DNA from: Mycolicibacterium palauense
GTDB taxonomy: Bacteria > Actinomycetota > Actinomycetes > Mycobacteriales > Mycobacteriaceae
Assembly: GCF_002592005.1 (NCBI RefSeq)
Contig: NZ_NVQF01000026.1
Coordinates: 1 to 64,000, forward strand
Reading direction: 5' to 3'
Length of the DNA: 64,000 nt
This document shows, piece after piece, positions 16,939 through 26,949 of this stretch (the first letter of the stretch is position 1; each line of letters starts with the position of its first letter). Below the pieces are notes generated by a model, which saw only the letters and a program-made list of their open reading frames with translations, was not told where the DNA came from and did no database searches. The translations under genes were made by a program, and so were the position numbers.

Positions 16939-18288
16939 ATGACCGAACCGGAACCCGGCGCGCCGAACGCGCCCGAACCCGAGCTGGCGCCGTCCCCGGA
17001 ACCGGTGCCGGAACCAGTGCCGGAACCAGTGCCAGAACCAGTGCCAGAACCAGTGCCAGAACCAGTGCCGTTGTCGGCGCCGGCCGACGGTGTGCCCGCG
17101 GTCTCGGTGACGGCTCACGAGATCGCCGCGGCCGCCGAGCTGCTGTCCGGCGGTCGCGGCGCCTTCGCCGTCGACGCCGAGCGGGCATCGGGGTTCCGCT
17201 ACTCCAACCGCGCCTACCTGATCCAGATCCGACGCGCCGGGGCCGGCACGGTGCTCATCGACCCGGTCAGCCACGGCGGGGATCCGCTGACGGTGCTGGC
17301 GCCGATCGCCGAGGTCCTCGGCTCCGACGAGTGGGTTCTGCACGCCGCCGACCAGGATCTGCCGTGTCTGGCGGAGGTGGGCATGCGACCGTCGTCGCTC
17401 TACGACACCGAACTGGCCGGCCGTCTGGCCGGGTTCGACCGGGTGAACCTGGCCGCGATGGTGCAGCGACTGCTCGGTCTCGGGCTGGCCAAGGGGCACG
17501 GGGCCGCGGACTGGTCGAAGAGGCCGCTCCCGGCGGCCTGGCTCAACTACGCCGCCCTGGATGTGGAGGTGCTGATCGAACTGCGCGACGCGATCGCCGA
17601 AATCCTCGCCGAGCAGGGGAAAACAGATTGGGCGGCACAGGAATTCGAACATCTGCGCACCTACACCGGCGCTCCGACGCGCCGCGACCGCTGGCGGCGC
17701 ACCTCCGGTATCCACAAGGTCCGTCAGCGCAGCGCCCTGGCCGGCGTGCGCGAACTCTGGACCGCCCGCGACGAGATCGCCCGCCGCCGTGACATCGCCC
17801 CGGGCCGGATCCTGCCCGACGCGGCGATCGTCGCGGCCGCGTTGGCCGACCCCAAGACCGTCGAGGAGCTGACGGCCCTGCCCGTGTTCGGCGGGCCCAA
17901 GCAGCGTCGCAACGCGCGGATCTGGCTGGGCGCGCTGGAGAGCGCCCGCGGCGCACCCGAACCTCCACAGGTGGCCGACCCGCAGAACGGTCCGCCGCCC
18001 GCGGTGCGCTGGGCCAGGCGCAAGCCGGAGGCCGCCGCCCGCCTCGACGCCGCCCGCAAGGGCCTCGCCACGGTGTCCGAGCGGGTCGGCGTGCCCACGG
18101 AGAACCTGCTGTCGCCCGAGCTGGTGCGGCGGTTGTGCTGGGACTGGGAGACGCGCGCCGGGACCTCCCCGGATGTATCCGATGTCATCGAGGCGTTCCT
18201 GCGTGACAACGGCGCGCGGCCCTGGCAACGCGAACTGACCGTTCCCGTGCTGACCGCCGCGCTCAGCGCCCCGGAGCCCCCGCAGTAG
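16939..18288 (+). CDS. rnd: ribonuclease D-like 3'-5' exonuclease
   Basis: A 449-residue protein. An N-terminal low-complexity Pro/Glu/Val segment (residues about 20-43, six PEPV units) precedes the DEDD exonuclease domain: AFAVDAERASGF (first acidic pair), LHAADQDLPCLAEVG (second), YDTELAGRLAG and LNYAALDVEVLIEL (final Tyr/Asp motif). An HRDC-type helical domain follows (RELWTARDEIARRRDIAPGR). The family trims tRNA and other stable RNA 3' ends. The PEPV tract is a likely unstructured tether and may vary in length between strains. Equivalent to Rv2681. Confidence 0.9.
   Translation: MTEPEPGAPNAPEPELAPSPEPVPEPVPEPVPEPVPEPVPEPVPLSAPADGVPAVSVTAHEIAAAAELLSGGRGAFAVDAERASGFRYSNRAYLIQIRRAGAGTVLIDPVSHGGDPLTVLAPIAEVLGSDEWVLHAADQDLPCLAEVGMRPSSLYDTELAGRLAGFDRVNLAAMVQRLLGLGLAKGHGAADWSKRPLPAAWLNYAALDVEVLIELRDAIAEILAEQGKTDWAAQEFEHLRTYTGAPTRRDRWRRTSGIHKVRQRSALAGVRELWTARDEIARRRDIAPGRILPDAAIVAAALADPKTVEELTALPVFGGPKQRRNARIWLGALESARGAPEPPQVADPQNGPPPAVRWARRKPEAAARLDAARKGLATVSERVGVPTENLLSPELVRRLCWDWETRAGTSPDVSDVIEAFLRDNGARPWQRELTVPVLTAALSAPEPPQ
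16996..17067 (+). repeat. six 12-base tandem units encoding PEPV
   Basis: Six consecutive 12-base units of the form CCRGAACCRGTG encode (PEPV)6 near the RNase D N-terminus. Unit length is a multiple of three, so copy-number changes keep the frame. The last three units are identical, suggesting recent expansion by slippage. Confidence 0.9.
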
Positions 18289-18300
18289 CGCGCCGCAGGG

Positions 18301-19515
18301 TCAGCCCGCGAACCGCTCGCGCAGGAACGGTGTCGAGTCGGGAACCGAGGCCAGCACGGTACCGCTGTGATCCTCGGCGGGGTAGATCCTGAGCGTCACG
18401 TCCTGGTTGTTGGCCACGAGCTGGTCGTAGAGCACCAGCGACGACTTGGCCGGGACGTCGGTGTCCAGCAGTCCGGCCCCGAGGAAGATCGGGCGGTCAT
18501 AACCGGTGGTCGGTGTGCCCATGTAGGCATCGAGCGCCTCGGCGATCCCGGGCAGGGTGGCCATGGGGGCGCTGAAGAACCCGGTGAGCGTCATGTCCGA
18601 GAGCGCCCGGTCGAGCTGCGCCTTGCACAGGGTCTGCGCTTGGGCCACCGCGTGGCGGCCGGCGGGGGTGAGCACACTGGCCACGTCGATGTCCGGCCGC
18701 GCCTCGGAGAACCCGGCCAGGATGTAGGCCAGGTAACTGTTGGCGGCGCCTCCGACCGGCAGCGCCAGCCCGAGATCCGGCCCGGCGAGCTTGACGATCG
18801 CCTCGATGTTCGCCGGTGTGCCGGTGGCGACCACGCCGCGGTAGTCCAGCCCGGAGCCCGCCGAGAACTCGGTGGCCCAGCGTGCGCTGCTCACTGCCGC
18901 TCCCCCACCCTGCGACTGTCCGACGATGGCCCATTCCGGGGACAGCGGCAGGCCCATCTGGTGGGCGGCCACCACCGAGTCGATCACCGCGTGCGCGGTG
19001 GTGACGCTGTTGAGGTAGCTCATCAGCCCCGGCGTACCCAGCCCTACGTAGTCACTGCCCACGATCGCGTAGCCCTCGTCGAGCCAGTGCGATAGATACT
19101 CGTTGTCGCGGGGGCTGCGCCGCAACGCCGACGGGGTGCAGTCGTCGCCGAGGCCGACGGTGCCGTGCGCCCAGGCGATCACCGGCCAACCCCCGTCGGG
19201 CGCCGGGCCCTTCGGGGTGAACACCACGGCGGTGCTCACCGCCGGGCGGTCGTGCTGGTCGAGGGTGGAGTACAGGATCCGATAGGCCGACCCCGCTCCG
19301 GCGACCGACAGGGCCGGGTCCAGCGGCACCGCGCGGATCAGGGATCCCTCCGCGGGGATCGGGCCGTCGTAGTGGCGGGCGTCGAGCCCGGACCAGTCCG
19401 GGGCAGCCGCGGCCGCGGTGCCCGCCGATACGCCCAGCGCACCCGCGGTAAGGGCGGAGGTGAGCAGCACGGCGAGCAGAGCCCGGAATGCGATGATCCG
19501 TTGCACGCCTGCCAC
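18301..19515 (-). CDS. secretory lipase-family protein
   Basis: About 404 residues. The signal peptide (RIIAFRALLAVLLTSALTAG and following Ala-rich segment) cleaves near TAAAA. The mature domain matches the LIP-type secretory lipase family: VIAWAHGTVGLGDDCTPSA (oxyanion and Cys loop), the nucleophile elbow AIVGQSQGGGAAV, LGAGLLDTDVPAKSSLVLYD (acid) and YPAEDHSGTVLASVPDS (His). GTG 19515 is taken as start, GTG 19506 is an alternative. It is absent from the M. tuberculosis Rv2681-Rv2682c junction as I know it, so it may be an insertion here. Confidence 0.82.
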   Translation of the reverse strand: MAGVQRIIAFRALLAVLLTSALTAGALGVSAGTAAAAAPDWSGLDARHYDGPIPAEGSLIRAVPLDPALSVAGAGSAYRILYSTLDQHDRPAVSTAVVFTPKGPAPDGGWPVIAWAHGTVGLGDDCTPSALRRSPRDNEYLSHWLDEGYAIVGSDYVGLGTPGLMSYLNSVTTAHAVIDSVVAAHQMGLPLSPEWAIVGQSQGGGAAVSSARWATEFSAGSGLDYRGVVATGTPANIEAIVKLAGPDLGLALPVGGAANSYLAYILAGFSEARPDIDVASVLTPAGRHAVAQAQTLCKAQLDRALSDMTLTGFFSAPMATLPGIAEALDAYMGTPTTGYDRPIFLGAGLLDTDVPAKSSLVLYDQLVANNQDVTLRIYPAEDHSGTVLASVPDSTPFLRERFAG

Positions 19516-19565
19516 GATAGGGCCTGCCCGGCGTGGGCGGCCACACCGGTACCGGGCCCGGCCGG

Positions 19566-21479
19566 TCAGTCCAGCTGCTCGCTGACCGTCGACTCCGGCA
19601 CCGAGGTACCCAGTGCGGCAACCCAACCCGTGATCTGACGGGCGACGTTGGCATCGGTGAGCCCGATCTGGCTCAGCACCTGAGAGCGGGAGGCGTGCTG
19701 CTGGAACTCCTGCGGTACCGCCAGGTCACGACACGGCGTGTCGATCTCCGCGCCCCGCAGGGCCGCCGACACCGACGAGCCCACACCGCCGGCCACCCCG
19801 TTGTCCTCCAGGGTGACCACCAGCTTGTGGGTCCGGGCCAGCTCCCCGATGACCGCGGGCACCGGCAGCACCCAGCGCGGATCGATGACCGTCACACCGA
19901 TGCCCTGGCCACGCAACCGTTCGGCGATCGCCAACGCCATCAGCGCGAACGGACCCACGGAGACCAGCAGCACATCCTCGCTGAGCCCGTCGGCCGGCAC
20001 CGCCATGACGTCCACGCCGTCGCGGCGCTCCAGCGCCGGGATGTCGTCGCCGACACTGCCTTTCGGGAACCGCACCGCGGTGGGGCCGTCCTTGACGGCC
20101 ACCGCCTCGCGAAGTTCCTCACGCAACCGCTCGGCGTCGCGGGGAGCGGCAACCCGCATCCCCGGCACGATGTTGAGGATCGACAGATCCCACATGCCGT
20201 TGTGGCTGGCGCCGTCGGGGCCGGTGATCCCGGCGCGGTCGAGCACCAGCGTGACCGGCAGCTGGTGCAGGGCCACGTCCATCATCAGCTGATCGAAGGC
20301 GCGGTTGAGGAAGGTCGAATACACCGCGACGACGGGATGCAGCCCGCCCATCGCCAGACCGGCCGCGCTGGTCAGGGCGTGCTGCTCGGCGATGCCGACG
20401 TCGAAGAGCCGGTCGGGATAGCGCAGACCGAAAGCGGCCAGCCCGGTGGGCCCGGGCATGGCCGCGGTGATGGCCACCACGTCACGGCGCTTCTTGGCGA
20501 TCGAGATGAGCTCGTCGGAGAACACCCCGGTCCAGCCCGGCGCGGACTCCGCGGTCGCCAGGCCGGTGATCGGGTCGATCACCCCGCAGGCGTGCATCTG
20601 CTCGGCCTCGTCGGCCTCGGCGGGCCCGTAACCCATGCCCTTGCGCGTGACGACGTGCACGATCACCGGGGCGTTGTAGCCGCGGGCGCTGCGCAGCGCG
20701 GCCTCCACGGCGTGCTCGTCGTGGCCGTCGATCGGACCGACATACTTCAGGCCCAGATCGGTGAACATCACCTGCGGGGCCAGCGCGTCCTTCAAGCCGG
20801 CCTTGACGCTGTGCAGGCACTGGTAGCACAGCTCGCCGATCATCGGGACGCCGCGCACCGCGCTGCGCCCCTTCTCCAGCACCGTCTCGTAGCCGGGCTG
20901 CAGGCGCAGGGTGGCCAGGTGGTCGGCGAGTCCGCCGATGGTCGGCGCGTAGCTGCGGCCGTTGTCGTTGACCACGATCACCACCGGCCGCTTGGATCCG
21001 GCGATGTTGTTCAGCGCCTCCCAGCACATGCCCCCGGTCAGGGCGCCGTCGCCCACCACAGCAACGACGTGGCGGTTGCGGTGCCCGGTGATCTCGAAGG
21101 CCTTGGCCAGTCCGTCGGCGTAGGACAACGCCGCACTGGCGTGGCTGGACTCCACCCAGTCGTGTTCGCTCTCGCTGCGCGACGGATAGCCCGACAGTCC
21201 GTCCTGCTTGCGCAGCGTGTCGAAGTCCGCGCACCGCCCGGTCAGCATCTTGTGCACATAGGCCTGATGGCCGGTGTCGAAGAGGATCGGGTCGTGCGGC
21301 GAGTCGAACACCCGGTGCAGCGCCAACGTCAGCTCCACGACCCCGAGGTTGGGGCCGAGGTGACCGCCGGTCGCGGCGACCTTGTGGATCAGGAACTCAC
21401 GGATTTCGTGAGCCAGATCACTTAGCTGTGATTGCGAAAGGTGCTGCAGATCAGCGGGACCGCGGATCTGTTCAAGCAT
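19566..21479 (-). CDS. dxs: 1-deoxy-D-xylulose-5-phosphate synthase
   Basis: A 637-residue thiamine-diphosphate enzyme catalysing the first step of the MEP pathway (pyruvate + glyceraldehyde-3-phosphate to DXP). Clear blocks: [17 protein letters not shown] (active-site His), [19 protein letters not shown] (TPP/Mg GDG...N motif), [19 protein letters not shown] (catalytic Glu region), and [20 protein letters not shown]. Full length relative to Rv2682c. It lies 28 bases downstream of nhaA on the same strand. Confidence 0.96.
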   Translation of the reverse strand: MLEQIRGPADLQHLSQSQLSDLAHEIREFLIHKVAATGGHLGPNLGVVELTLALHRVFDSPHDPILFDTGHQAYVHKMLTGRCADFDTLRKQDGLSGYPSRSESEHDWVESSHASAALSYADGLAKAFEITGHRNRHVVAVVGDGALTGGMCWEALNNIAGSKRPVVIVVNDNGRSYAPTIGGLADHLATLRLQPGYETVLEKGRSAVRGVPMIGELCYQCLHSVKAGLKDALAPQVMFTDLGLKYVGPIDGHDEHAVEAALRSARGYNAPVIVHVVTRKGMGYGPAEADEAEQMHACGVIDPITGLATAESAPGWTGVFSDELISIAKKRRDVVAITAAMPGPTGLAAFGLRYPDRLFDVGIAEQHALTSAAGLAMGGLHPVVAVYSTFLNRAFDQLMMDVALHQLPVTLVLDRAGITGPDGASHNGMWDLSILNIVPGMRVAAPRDAERLREELREAVAVKDGPTAVRFPKGSVGDDIPALERRDGVDVMAVPADGLSEDVLLVSVGPFALMALAIAERLRGQGIGVTVIDPRWVLPVPAVIGELARTHKLVVTLEDNGVAGGVGSSVSAALRGAEIDTPCRDLAVPQEFQQHASRSQVLSQIGLTDANVARQITGWVAALGTSVPESTVSEQLD

Positions 21480-21507
21480 CCCGCCAGTCTACGCACCAAT
21501 ACCCGGA

Positions 21508-22818
21508 TCAGTCGCTTCGAGCTTGGTAGATGTCGGGAATTCCGTCGTGGTCGACATCGGCGGTCTCTTCCCGGTGGATCTTGCGGTAGGTCGCGTTGCG
21601 GCTCAGCAGGACGGTGGCGGCCAGCGTCGCGGCCAGCGCGCTGGCGACCAGCACACCGAGTTTGACGTGGTCGCCGTCGGGCGTGCCGAATCCGTACGCC
21701 AGCTCCCCGATCAGAAGCGAGACCGTGAAGCCGATTCCGGCCAGCAGCGAGACCCCGAACACGTCACGCCAGGCCAGGTCGTCGTCCAGGCTGGCGTGGG
21801 TGAACCGGGCCAGCAGGAACGTGGTGCCCAGAATCCCGATCGGTTTGCCCAGCACAAGGCCCGCGATGACACCGAGGGTCACCGGCTGTTGCAGCGAGTC
21901 GACCAGACCCGACACACCGCCCACGGTCACCCCGGCGGCGAAGAAGGCGAACACCGGCACCGCGAATCCGGCCGAGAACGGTCGCAACAGGTGTTCGAAG
22001 TGTTCGGTGGCCGCGTGCCTGCCCAGCACCGGGACGGTGAAGCCGAGCACGACGCCGGCCACCGTGGCGTGGATGCCGCTGGCATGGACCAGCGCCCAGG
22101 TGGCGACCCCCAGCGGCAGCAGCAGCCACCAGCGGTGCAGGCCGCGCTGTACGGCGACCGCGAACAGGGTGCCCGGGATGAGGGCCAACAGCAGCGGCAC
22201 CGGCTCGAGATGGTCGGTGTAGAACACCGCGATGACCGTGATCGCCAGCAGGTCGTCGACCACGGCCAGGGTCAGCAGAAAGGTGCGCAGCGCGGTGGGC
22301 AGGTGGCTGCCCAGCACGGCCAGCACGGCCACCGCGAACGCGATGTCGGTGGCCGTGGGCACCGCCCAGCCCTGCAGGGTGTCGTGGGAGTTCAACCCGA
22401 CGTTGACCGCGACGAAGATCGCGGCCGGCACCACCATGCCGCCGACGGCCGCCAGGATCGGCAGGGCCGCACGGGCCGGGTTGCGCAGGTCACCGGCCAC
22501 GAACTCCCGTTTGAGCTCGAGACCGACGACGAAGAAGAAGATCGCCAGCAGGCCGTCGGCGGCCCAGGTCGACATGTTCAGGTTGAGATGCAGCTCCCGG
22601 GGCCCCAGTACGTATTCGGAGATGGCGTCATAGGTCGGGGCCCACGGCGAGTTGGCCCACACCAGCGCCACCGCCGCCGCACTCAGCAGAAGCAGACCGC
22701 CGACGGTCTCGTCGCGCAGCACCTCGGCGATACGCGAGGCTTCCGGCCACGAGCCGCGCTGGAAGAGCAGCCGCCGACCGATCCGCCTGGATTTGGACCT
22801 GGATTCGGATTCGGCCAC
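21508..22818 (-). CDS. nhaA: Na+/H+ antiporter NhaA
   Basis: A 436-residue polytopic membrane protein. It carries the NhaA signatures [39 protein letters not shown] (with the TDxA motif), [17 protein letters not shown] (the paired ion-binding Asp residues) and [19 protein letters not shown]. It exchanges cytoplasmic Na+ for H+ at alkaline pH. At this position M. tuberculosis carries other transport genes (Rv2683-Rv2688c), so this is a local replacement upstream of dxs. Confidence 0.94.
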   Translation of the reverse strand: MAESESRSKSRRIGRRLLFQRGSWPEASRIAEVLRDETVGGLLLLSAAAVALVWANSPWAPTYDAISEYVLGPRELHLNLNMSTWAADGLLAIFFFVVGLELKREFVAGDLRNPARAALPILAAVGGMVVPAAIFVAVNVGLNSHDTLQGWAVPTATDIAFAVAVLAVLGSHLPTALRTFLLTLAVVDDLLAITVIAVFYTDHLEPVPLLLALIPGTLFAVAVQRGLHRWWLLLPLGVATWALVHASGIHATVAGVVLGFTVPVLGRHAATEHFEHLLRPFSAGFAVPVFAFFAAGVTVGGVSGLVDSLQQPVTLGVIAGLVLGKPIGILGTTFLLARFTHASLDDDLAWRDVFGVSLLAGIGFTVSLLIGELAYGFGTPDGDHVKLGVLVASALAATLAATVLLSRNATYRKIHREETADVDHDGIPDIYQARSD

Positions 22819-22907
22819 GCTCTCACCTCATCTAGTCGACGACACGCTTCACAGCTGCCGACCAGACTTCCCGGCGCACCATGTTGGACAACCAGTTTAG
22901 TGGGGCG

Positions 22908-24086
22908 TCATCGGGTCAGCAGGGCGACGCATTCCACATGATGCGTCAGTGGAAACGCGTCGAAGACCTCCAGCCGTTCGACGCGGTACCCGCGGGCGAG
23001 GTAGAGCCCGACGTCACGGGCGAACGCCGCGGCTTCGCAGCCGATGTGCACCACCCGCCCCACCCCGGCCGCGGCGACCAGGTTCACCACCTCCCGGCCG
23101 GCCCCGGAGCGGGGCGGGTCGAGCACGGCGACATCGGCCGCGGGCGTGCGCGGGTCGGCGAGCGCCCGGCGTACGGAATCGGTCACGAAACGCACCTGCG
23201 GCAGGTCGGCCAGGGCGCGCCGGCCGGCGCGGGCGCTCGCGCGCGACGTGTCGACGCTGAGCACCGCACCGGTCCCGCCGACGGCCGCGCCCAGCGCCGC
23301 GGCGAACAACCCGGCTCCGCCGTAGAGGTCCCAGGCCGTCATCCCGGGTGCGGGGCGCGCCCAGTCGGCCACCAGCGCGCTGTAGGTGTTCGCCGCGTCG
23401 CGGTGGGCCTGCCAGAACGCGGTCGCCGGCAGCTGCCATGCACGCCCACCGACCCGCTGGACGGTGTCGTAGGAGCCCTCCACCACCCGGGGCCGCCGGC
23501 CCTCCGCCGACGACACCACGTGCCGGGTGCCGTCGTCGTCGACGACCACGTACAGCTGGCCGGTGCGCTCCGGCAACGGGGCCGGCAGACCGTCGAGCAT
23601 GCCGGCGCTGAGCTGACCGCATCGCAGGTCGGTGACCAGCTCGGCACTGTGGTAGCGGTGGAACCCGGGGCGCCCGTCGCCGCCCACCGCCAGGCGCACC
23701 CGGGTGCGCCAGCCGGTGGCCGCGCCGGCGCCCACGGCGCGGGCCGCACCCTGCCACTGGTAGCCGCCGAGCCGGTGCAACTGGTTGGCCACCACCTCGC
23801 CCTTGAGCCGGCGCAGCGCGGCGGGGTCGATGAACGACAGGTCGCAGCAGCCGGCGCCGCCCACCCCGGCGATGGGGCACAGCGGGTCGATACGCTCCGG
23901 TGCGGCTTCGACGATCTCCAGCGCGTCGGCCTGCCAGTAGGATCCGCGTTCGTCGGTGACGCGGGCGCGCACCGTCTCCCCCGGCAACGCGTAGCGGACG
24001 AAGACCACCCGCCCGTAGTGGCGGGCCACGCAGCTGCCGCCGTTGGCGGCCGGCCCCACCTGCAAAGTCAGCAGACCCGCGCTCAC
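22908..24086 (-). CDS. TrmA/RumA-type RNA (uracil-C5) methyltransferase
   Basis: A 392-residue SAM-dependent methyltransferase equivalent to Rv2689c. The N-terminal TRAM-like part is followed by a Cys cluster (LCPIAGVGGAGCCDLSF) as in the iron-sulfur-containing RumA group. The SAM site is WDLYGGAGLFAAALG, the catalytic pocket VAVLDPPRSGAGREV, and the nucleophile Cys is probably in VVHIGCEAAAFARD. The GTG start overlaps the TGA of the upstream permease gene (GTGA), so the two are coupled. Likely target is a uracil in rRNA or tRNA. Confidence 0.87.
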   Translation of the reverse strand: MSAGLLTLQVGPAANGGSCVARHYGRVVFVRYALPGETVRARVTDERGSYWQADALEIVEAAPERIDPLCPIAGVGGAGCCDLSFIDPAALRRLKGEVVANQLHRLGGYQWQGAARAVGAGAATGWRTRVRLAVGGDGRPGFHRYHSAELVTDLRCGQLSAGMLDGLPAPLPERTGQLYVVVDDDGTRHVVSSAEGRRPRVVEGSYDTVQRVGGRAWQLPATAFWQAHRDAANTYSALVADWARPAPGMTAWDLYGGAGLFAAALGAAVGGTGAVLSVDTSRASARAGRRALADLPQVRFVTDSVRRALADPRTPAADVAVLDPPRSGAGREVVNLVAAAGVGRVVHIGCEAAAFARDVGLYLARGYRVERLEVFDAFPLTHHVECVALLTR

Positions 24087-26101
24087 CCCAGCAGGCCCCG
24101 GCGGGTGTCGCCCGGCGCGTTGCCCGGCCGCAGTGTGCTGCGCACCCGCTCGGACGAGGTCAGCTGCCAGGGCACCGAGGTGACCATCACGTTGGGCATG
24201 AACAGCAGCCGGCCCTTGAGCCGCAGGGCGCTCTGATTGTGCAGCACCTGCTCCCACCAGTGCCCCACCACGTATTCGGGGATGAACACCGTGACCACGG
24301 TGCGCGGGGACTCCTTGCTGACCCGCTTGACGTAGTCGAGCACCGGCCGGGTGATCTCCCGGTACGGCGAGGCGACGACCTTCAGGGGAACCGAGATGTC
24401 GCTGTCCTGCCACTTGTGCACCAGTTCGCGCGTCTCGGCGTCGTCGACGCTGACGGTGATCGCCTCCAGCACGTCGGGCCGGGTGGCGCGGGCGTAGGCC
24501 AGCGCACGCAGCGTCGGCAGGTGCAGCTTGGACACCAGCACGACGGCGTGGTTACGGCTGGGCAGCACCATCTCGGCCTGCTCGGCCTCCTGTTCGGCCA
24601 GCTCGCGGGCCACCGTGTCGTAGTGCTTGTGGATCAGCTTCATGATCACGAACAGGGCGGTCATCGCCAGGATCGCGATCCAGGCCCCGGCCATGAACTT
24701 GGTGATGACCACGACGACGAGCACCGATCCGGTGCACACGAAGCCGACCGTGTTGATCATCCGCGACCGCATCATCTGGCGGCGCGCCGCCGGGTCCTGC
24801 TCGGTGCGCAGGTGGCGGTTCCAGTGCCGGACCATGCCGATCTGGCTGAGCGTGAAGGAGACGAACACCCCGACGATGTAGAGCTGGATCAGGGCGGTGA
24901 CCTGGGCCTGGAAGGCGATGATGAAGGCGCAGGCGGCCGCGGCCAGGAACAGGATGCCGTTGGAGAACGCCAGCCGGTCCCCGCGGGTGTGCAACTGCCG
25001 GGGCAGGTAGCGGTCCTGGGCCAGGATCGAGCCGAGCACCGGGAAACCGTTGAACGCGGTGTTGGCCGCCAGCACCAGGATCAGCGCCGTCACACCGGTG
25101 ATCAGCCACAGGCCCGGCGGGAACCCGTCGAAGACCGCCTCGGCCAGCTGGGCCACCAGGGTCTTCTGGTGGTAGTCGGCCGGGGCGCCGACGAATTGTT
25201 CGGCCGGCCGCTCGGCGATCTGGGCCCCGGTCTTCATGGCGAGCACGATGACACCCAGGAACAGCGTCACCGCGATCCCGCCGAGCATCAGCAGGGTGGT
25301 CGCGGCGTTGCGGGACTTCGGTTTCCGGAACGCCGGCACCCCGTTGCTGATGGCCTCGACGCCGGTCAGCGCGGCGCAGCCGGACGAGAAGGCACGCGCC
25401 ACCAGGAAGACCATCGCCAGCCCGAGCACGTCACCGTGTTCGGCGTGCAGTTCGAAACCGGCCGACTCGGCGCGCAGATTGTCACCGAGCACGTAGATCT
25501 GGAACAGCCCCCAGCCCAGCATGATCAGCATGCCGATCATGAAGGCGTAGGTGGGGATGGCGAACGCGGTGCCCGATTCGCGGATACCGCGCAGGTTGGC
25601 CGCGGTCAGCAGCAGGATGGCCGCAACGGCGAAAAGCACCTTGTGGTGGGCGATGAACGGGAACGCCGAGCCGATGTTCGACATCGCCGAGGCCATCGAC
25701 ACCGCCACGGTCAGCACGTAGTCGACCAGCAGCGCGCTGGCCACCGTCAGCCCCGCGGTGGGTCCGAGGTTGGTCGTGGCGACCTCGTAGTCACCGCCCC
25801 CGGAGGGATAGGCGTGCACATTCTGCCGGTAGCTGGCGATGACGACCATCAGCACGACCGCGACGGCCAGCCCGATCCAGGGCGCCATCGCGTAGGAGGT
25901 CAGGCCCGCCACCGAGAGCACGAGGAAGATCTCCTCCGGGGCGTAGGCCACCGAGGACATGGCGTCCGAGGCGAACACCGGGAGCGCGATCCGCTTGGGC
26001 AGCAACGTGTGGCTGAGCTTGTCGCTCCGGAACGGTCGCCCCAGCACCAGCCTGCGTGCAGCCGTCGAAACCTTGGACACGAGGTCCAAGAGTATGCCCA
26101 T
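24083..26101 (-). CDS. APC-superfamily amino acid/cation permease (Rv2690c-like)
   Basis: A 672-residue membrane transporter with about twelve helices in residues 40-470 and a C-terminal cytosolic domain of about 200 residues. The first helices contain PVFASDAMSSVAYAPEEIFL and YPSGGGDYEVATTNLGPTAG, the glycine-rich unwound APC substrate site. ATG 26101 (MGILLDLVSKV) is the start. It is divergent from trkA with about 100 bases between. Similar permeases in other bacteria move K+ or amino acids; proximity to TrkA/TrkB makes potassium uptake a reasonable guess. Confidence 0.85.
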   Translation of the reverse strand: MGILLDLVSKVSTAARRLVLGRPFRSDKLSHTLLPKRIALPVFASDAMSSVAYAPEEIFLVLSVAGLTSYAMAPWIGLAVAVVLMVVIASYRQNVHAYPSGGGDYEVATTNLGPTAGLTVASALLVDYVLTVAVSMASAMSNIGSAFPFIAHHKVLFAVAAILLLTAANLRGIRESGTAFAIPTYAFMIGMLIMLGWGLFQIYVLGDNLRAESAGFELHAEHGDVLGLAMVFLVARAFSSGCAALTGVEAISNGVPAFRKPKSRNAATTLLMLGGIAVTLFLGVIVLAMKTGAQIAERPAEQFVGAPADYHQKTLVAQLAEAVFDGFPPGLWLITGVTALILVLAANTAFNGFPVLGSILAQDRYLPRQLHTRGDRLAFSNGILFLAAAACAFIIAFQAQVTALIQLYIVGVFVSFTLSQIGMVRHWNRHLRTEQDPAARRQMMRSRMINTVGFVCTGSVLVVVVITKFMAGAWIAILAMTALFVIMKLIHKHYDTVARELAEQEAEQAEMVLPSRNHAVVLVSKLHLPTLRALAYARATRPDVLEAITVSVDDAETRELVHKWQDSDISVPLKVVASPYREITRPVLDYVKRVSKESPRTVVTVFIPEYVVGHWWEQVLHNQSALRLKGRLLFMPNVMVTSVPWQLTSSERVRSTLRPGNAPGDTRRGLLG

Positions 26102-26203
26102 GCGCGCCAGGCGGTAGCGTTCGGCGCGTACGGTCTGTCTTGCGGGCAGCCCCCAATGCCCGCCACAGGTATCGGGCCGCCCAGTGCGTCGAAAGGACCC
26201 CAG

Positions 26204-26887
26204 GTGCGGGTAGTGGTGATGGGATGCGGCCGAGTGGGCGCCTCGCTGGCCGACGGTCTGGCTCGCATCGGTCACGAGGTGGCGGTCATCGACCGCGACA
26301 GCATGGCCTTTCAGCGCCTGTCACCGGACTTCTCCGGCGAGCGGGTGCTGGGCATGGGGTTCGACCGTGACGTGCTGGTGCGGGCCGGCATCGAGGAGGC
26401 CGGCGCCTTCGCCGCGGTCTCCTCCGGCGACAACTCGAACATCATCTCGGCGCGGGTGGCGCGCGAGACGTTCGGCGTCCAGCGGGTGGTTGCGCGCATC
26501 TACGACGCCAAGCGCGCCGCGGTCTATGAGCGCCTCGGTATTCCGACGGTCGCCACCGTGCCGTGGACCACCGACCGTCTGCTCAACGCGCTGACCCGCG
26601 AGACCGAGACCACCAAGTGGCGGGACCCGACCGGCACGGTCGCCGTGGCCGAGTTGGCGCTGCACGAGGACTGGGTCGGGTACCGGATCACCGCGCTGGA
26701 GAGCGCCACCGGGGCGCGGGTGGCGTTTCTGATCCGGTTCGGCTCCGGGCTGCTGCCCGACGCGAAGACGGTGCTGCAGGCCAGTGACCAGGTGTACATC
26801 GCCGCGGTGTCCGGGCGCGTCGCCGAGGCCATGGCGATCGCCGCGCTGCCACCGGGCGAGGACGTCGATCCCGGGGAGGACCGATGA
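26204..26887 (+). CDS. trkA: TrkA-family potassium uptake regulator (CeoB)
   Basis: A 227-residue RCK protein: N-terminal NAD(H)-binding RCK_N fold (VVMGCGRVGASLADGLARIG, acidic residue in VAVIDRD) and C-terminal RCK_C (ELALHEDWVGYRITALESAT). It would gate K+ transport in response to NAD(H) or nucleotides. GTG 26204 with AAAGGA eight bases upstream gives exactly the length of Rv2691 (CeoB). It is followed by a coupled 21-codon ORF and the paralogue trkB. Confidence 0.92.
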   Translation: MRVVVMGCGRVGASLADGLARIGHEVAVIDRDSMAFQRLSPDFSGERVLGMGFDRDVLVRAGIEEAGAFAAVSSGDNSNIISARVARETFGVQRVVARIYDAKRAAVYERLGIPTVATVPWTTDRLLNALTRETETTKWRDPTGTVAVAELALHEDWVGYRITALESATGARVAFLIRFGSGLLPDAKTVLQASDQVYIAAVSGRVAEAMAIAALPPGEDVDPGEDR

Positions 26888-26949
26888 CGCCTCACCCGAC
26901 GAGCGCCCGCCCGATGAGCACGGTTGCGACCAGGAGGTGGCGGCGATGA
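26884..26949 (+). CDS. 21-codon ORF linking trkA and trkB
   Basis: ATG 26884 overlaps the trkA TGA (ATGA) and the frame ends in TGA at 26947-26949, which itself overlaps the trkB ATG (ATGA). It encodes a basic 21-residue peptide (MTPHPTSARPMSTVATRRWR + R). The trkB Shine-Dalgarno AGGAGG (26932-26937) lies inside it. It looks like a translational relay that carries ribosomes from trkA into trkB; whether the peptide has a function is unknown. Confidence 0.4.
   Translation: MTPHPTSARPMSTVATRRWRR

Noticed and set aside
16996..17067. CRISPR-like array
   Set aside because: Units are contiguous 12-base coding repeats without spacers.
19533..21425. 630-residue + strand open frame opposite dxs
   Set aside because: No domain, His/Arg/Gln-rich composition, and it lies entirely over the complete dxs gene.
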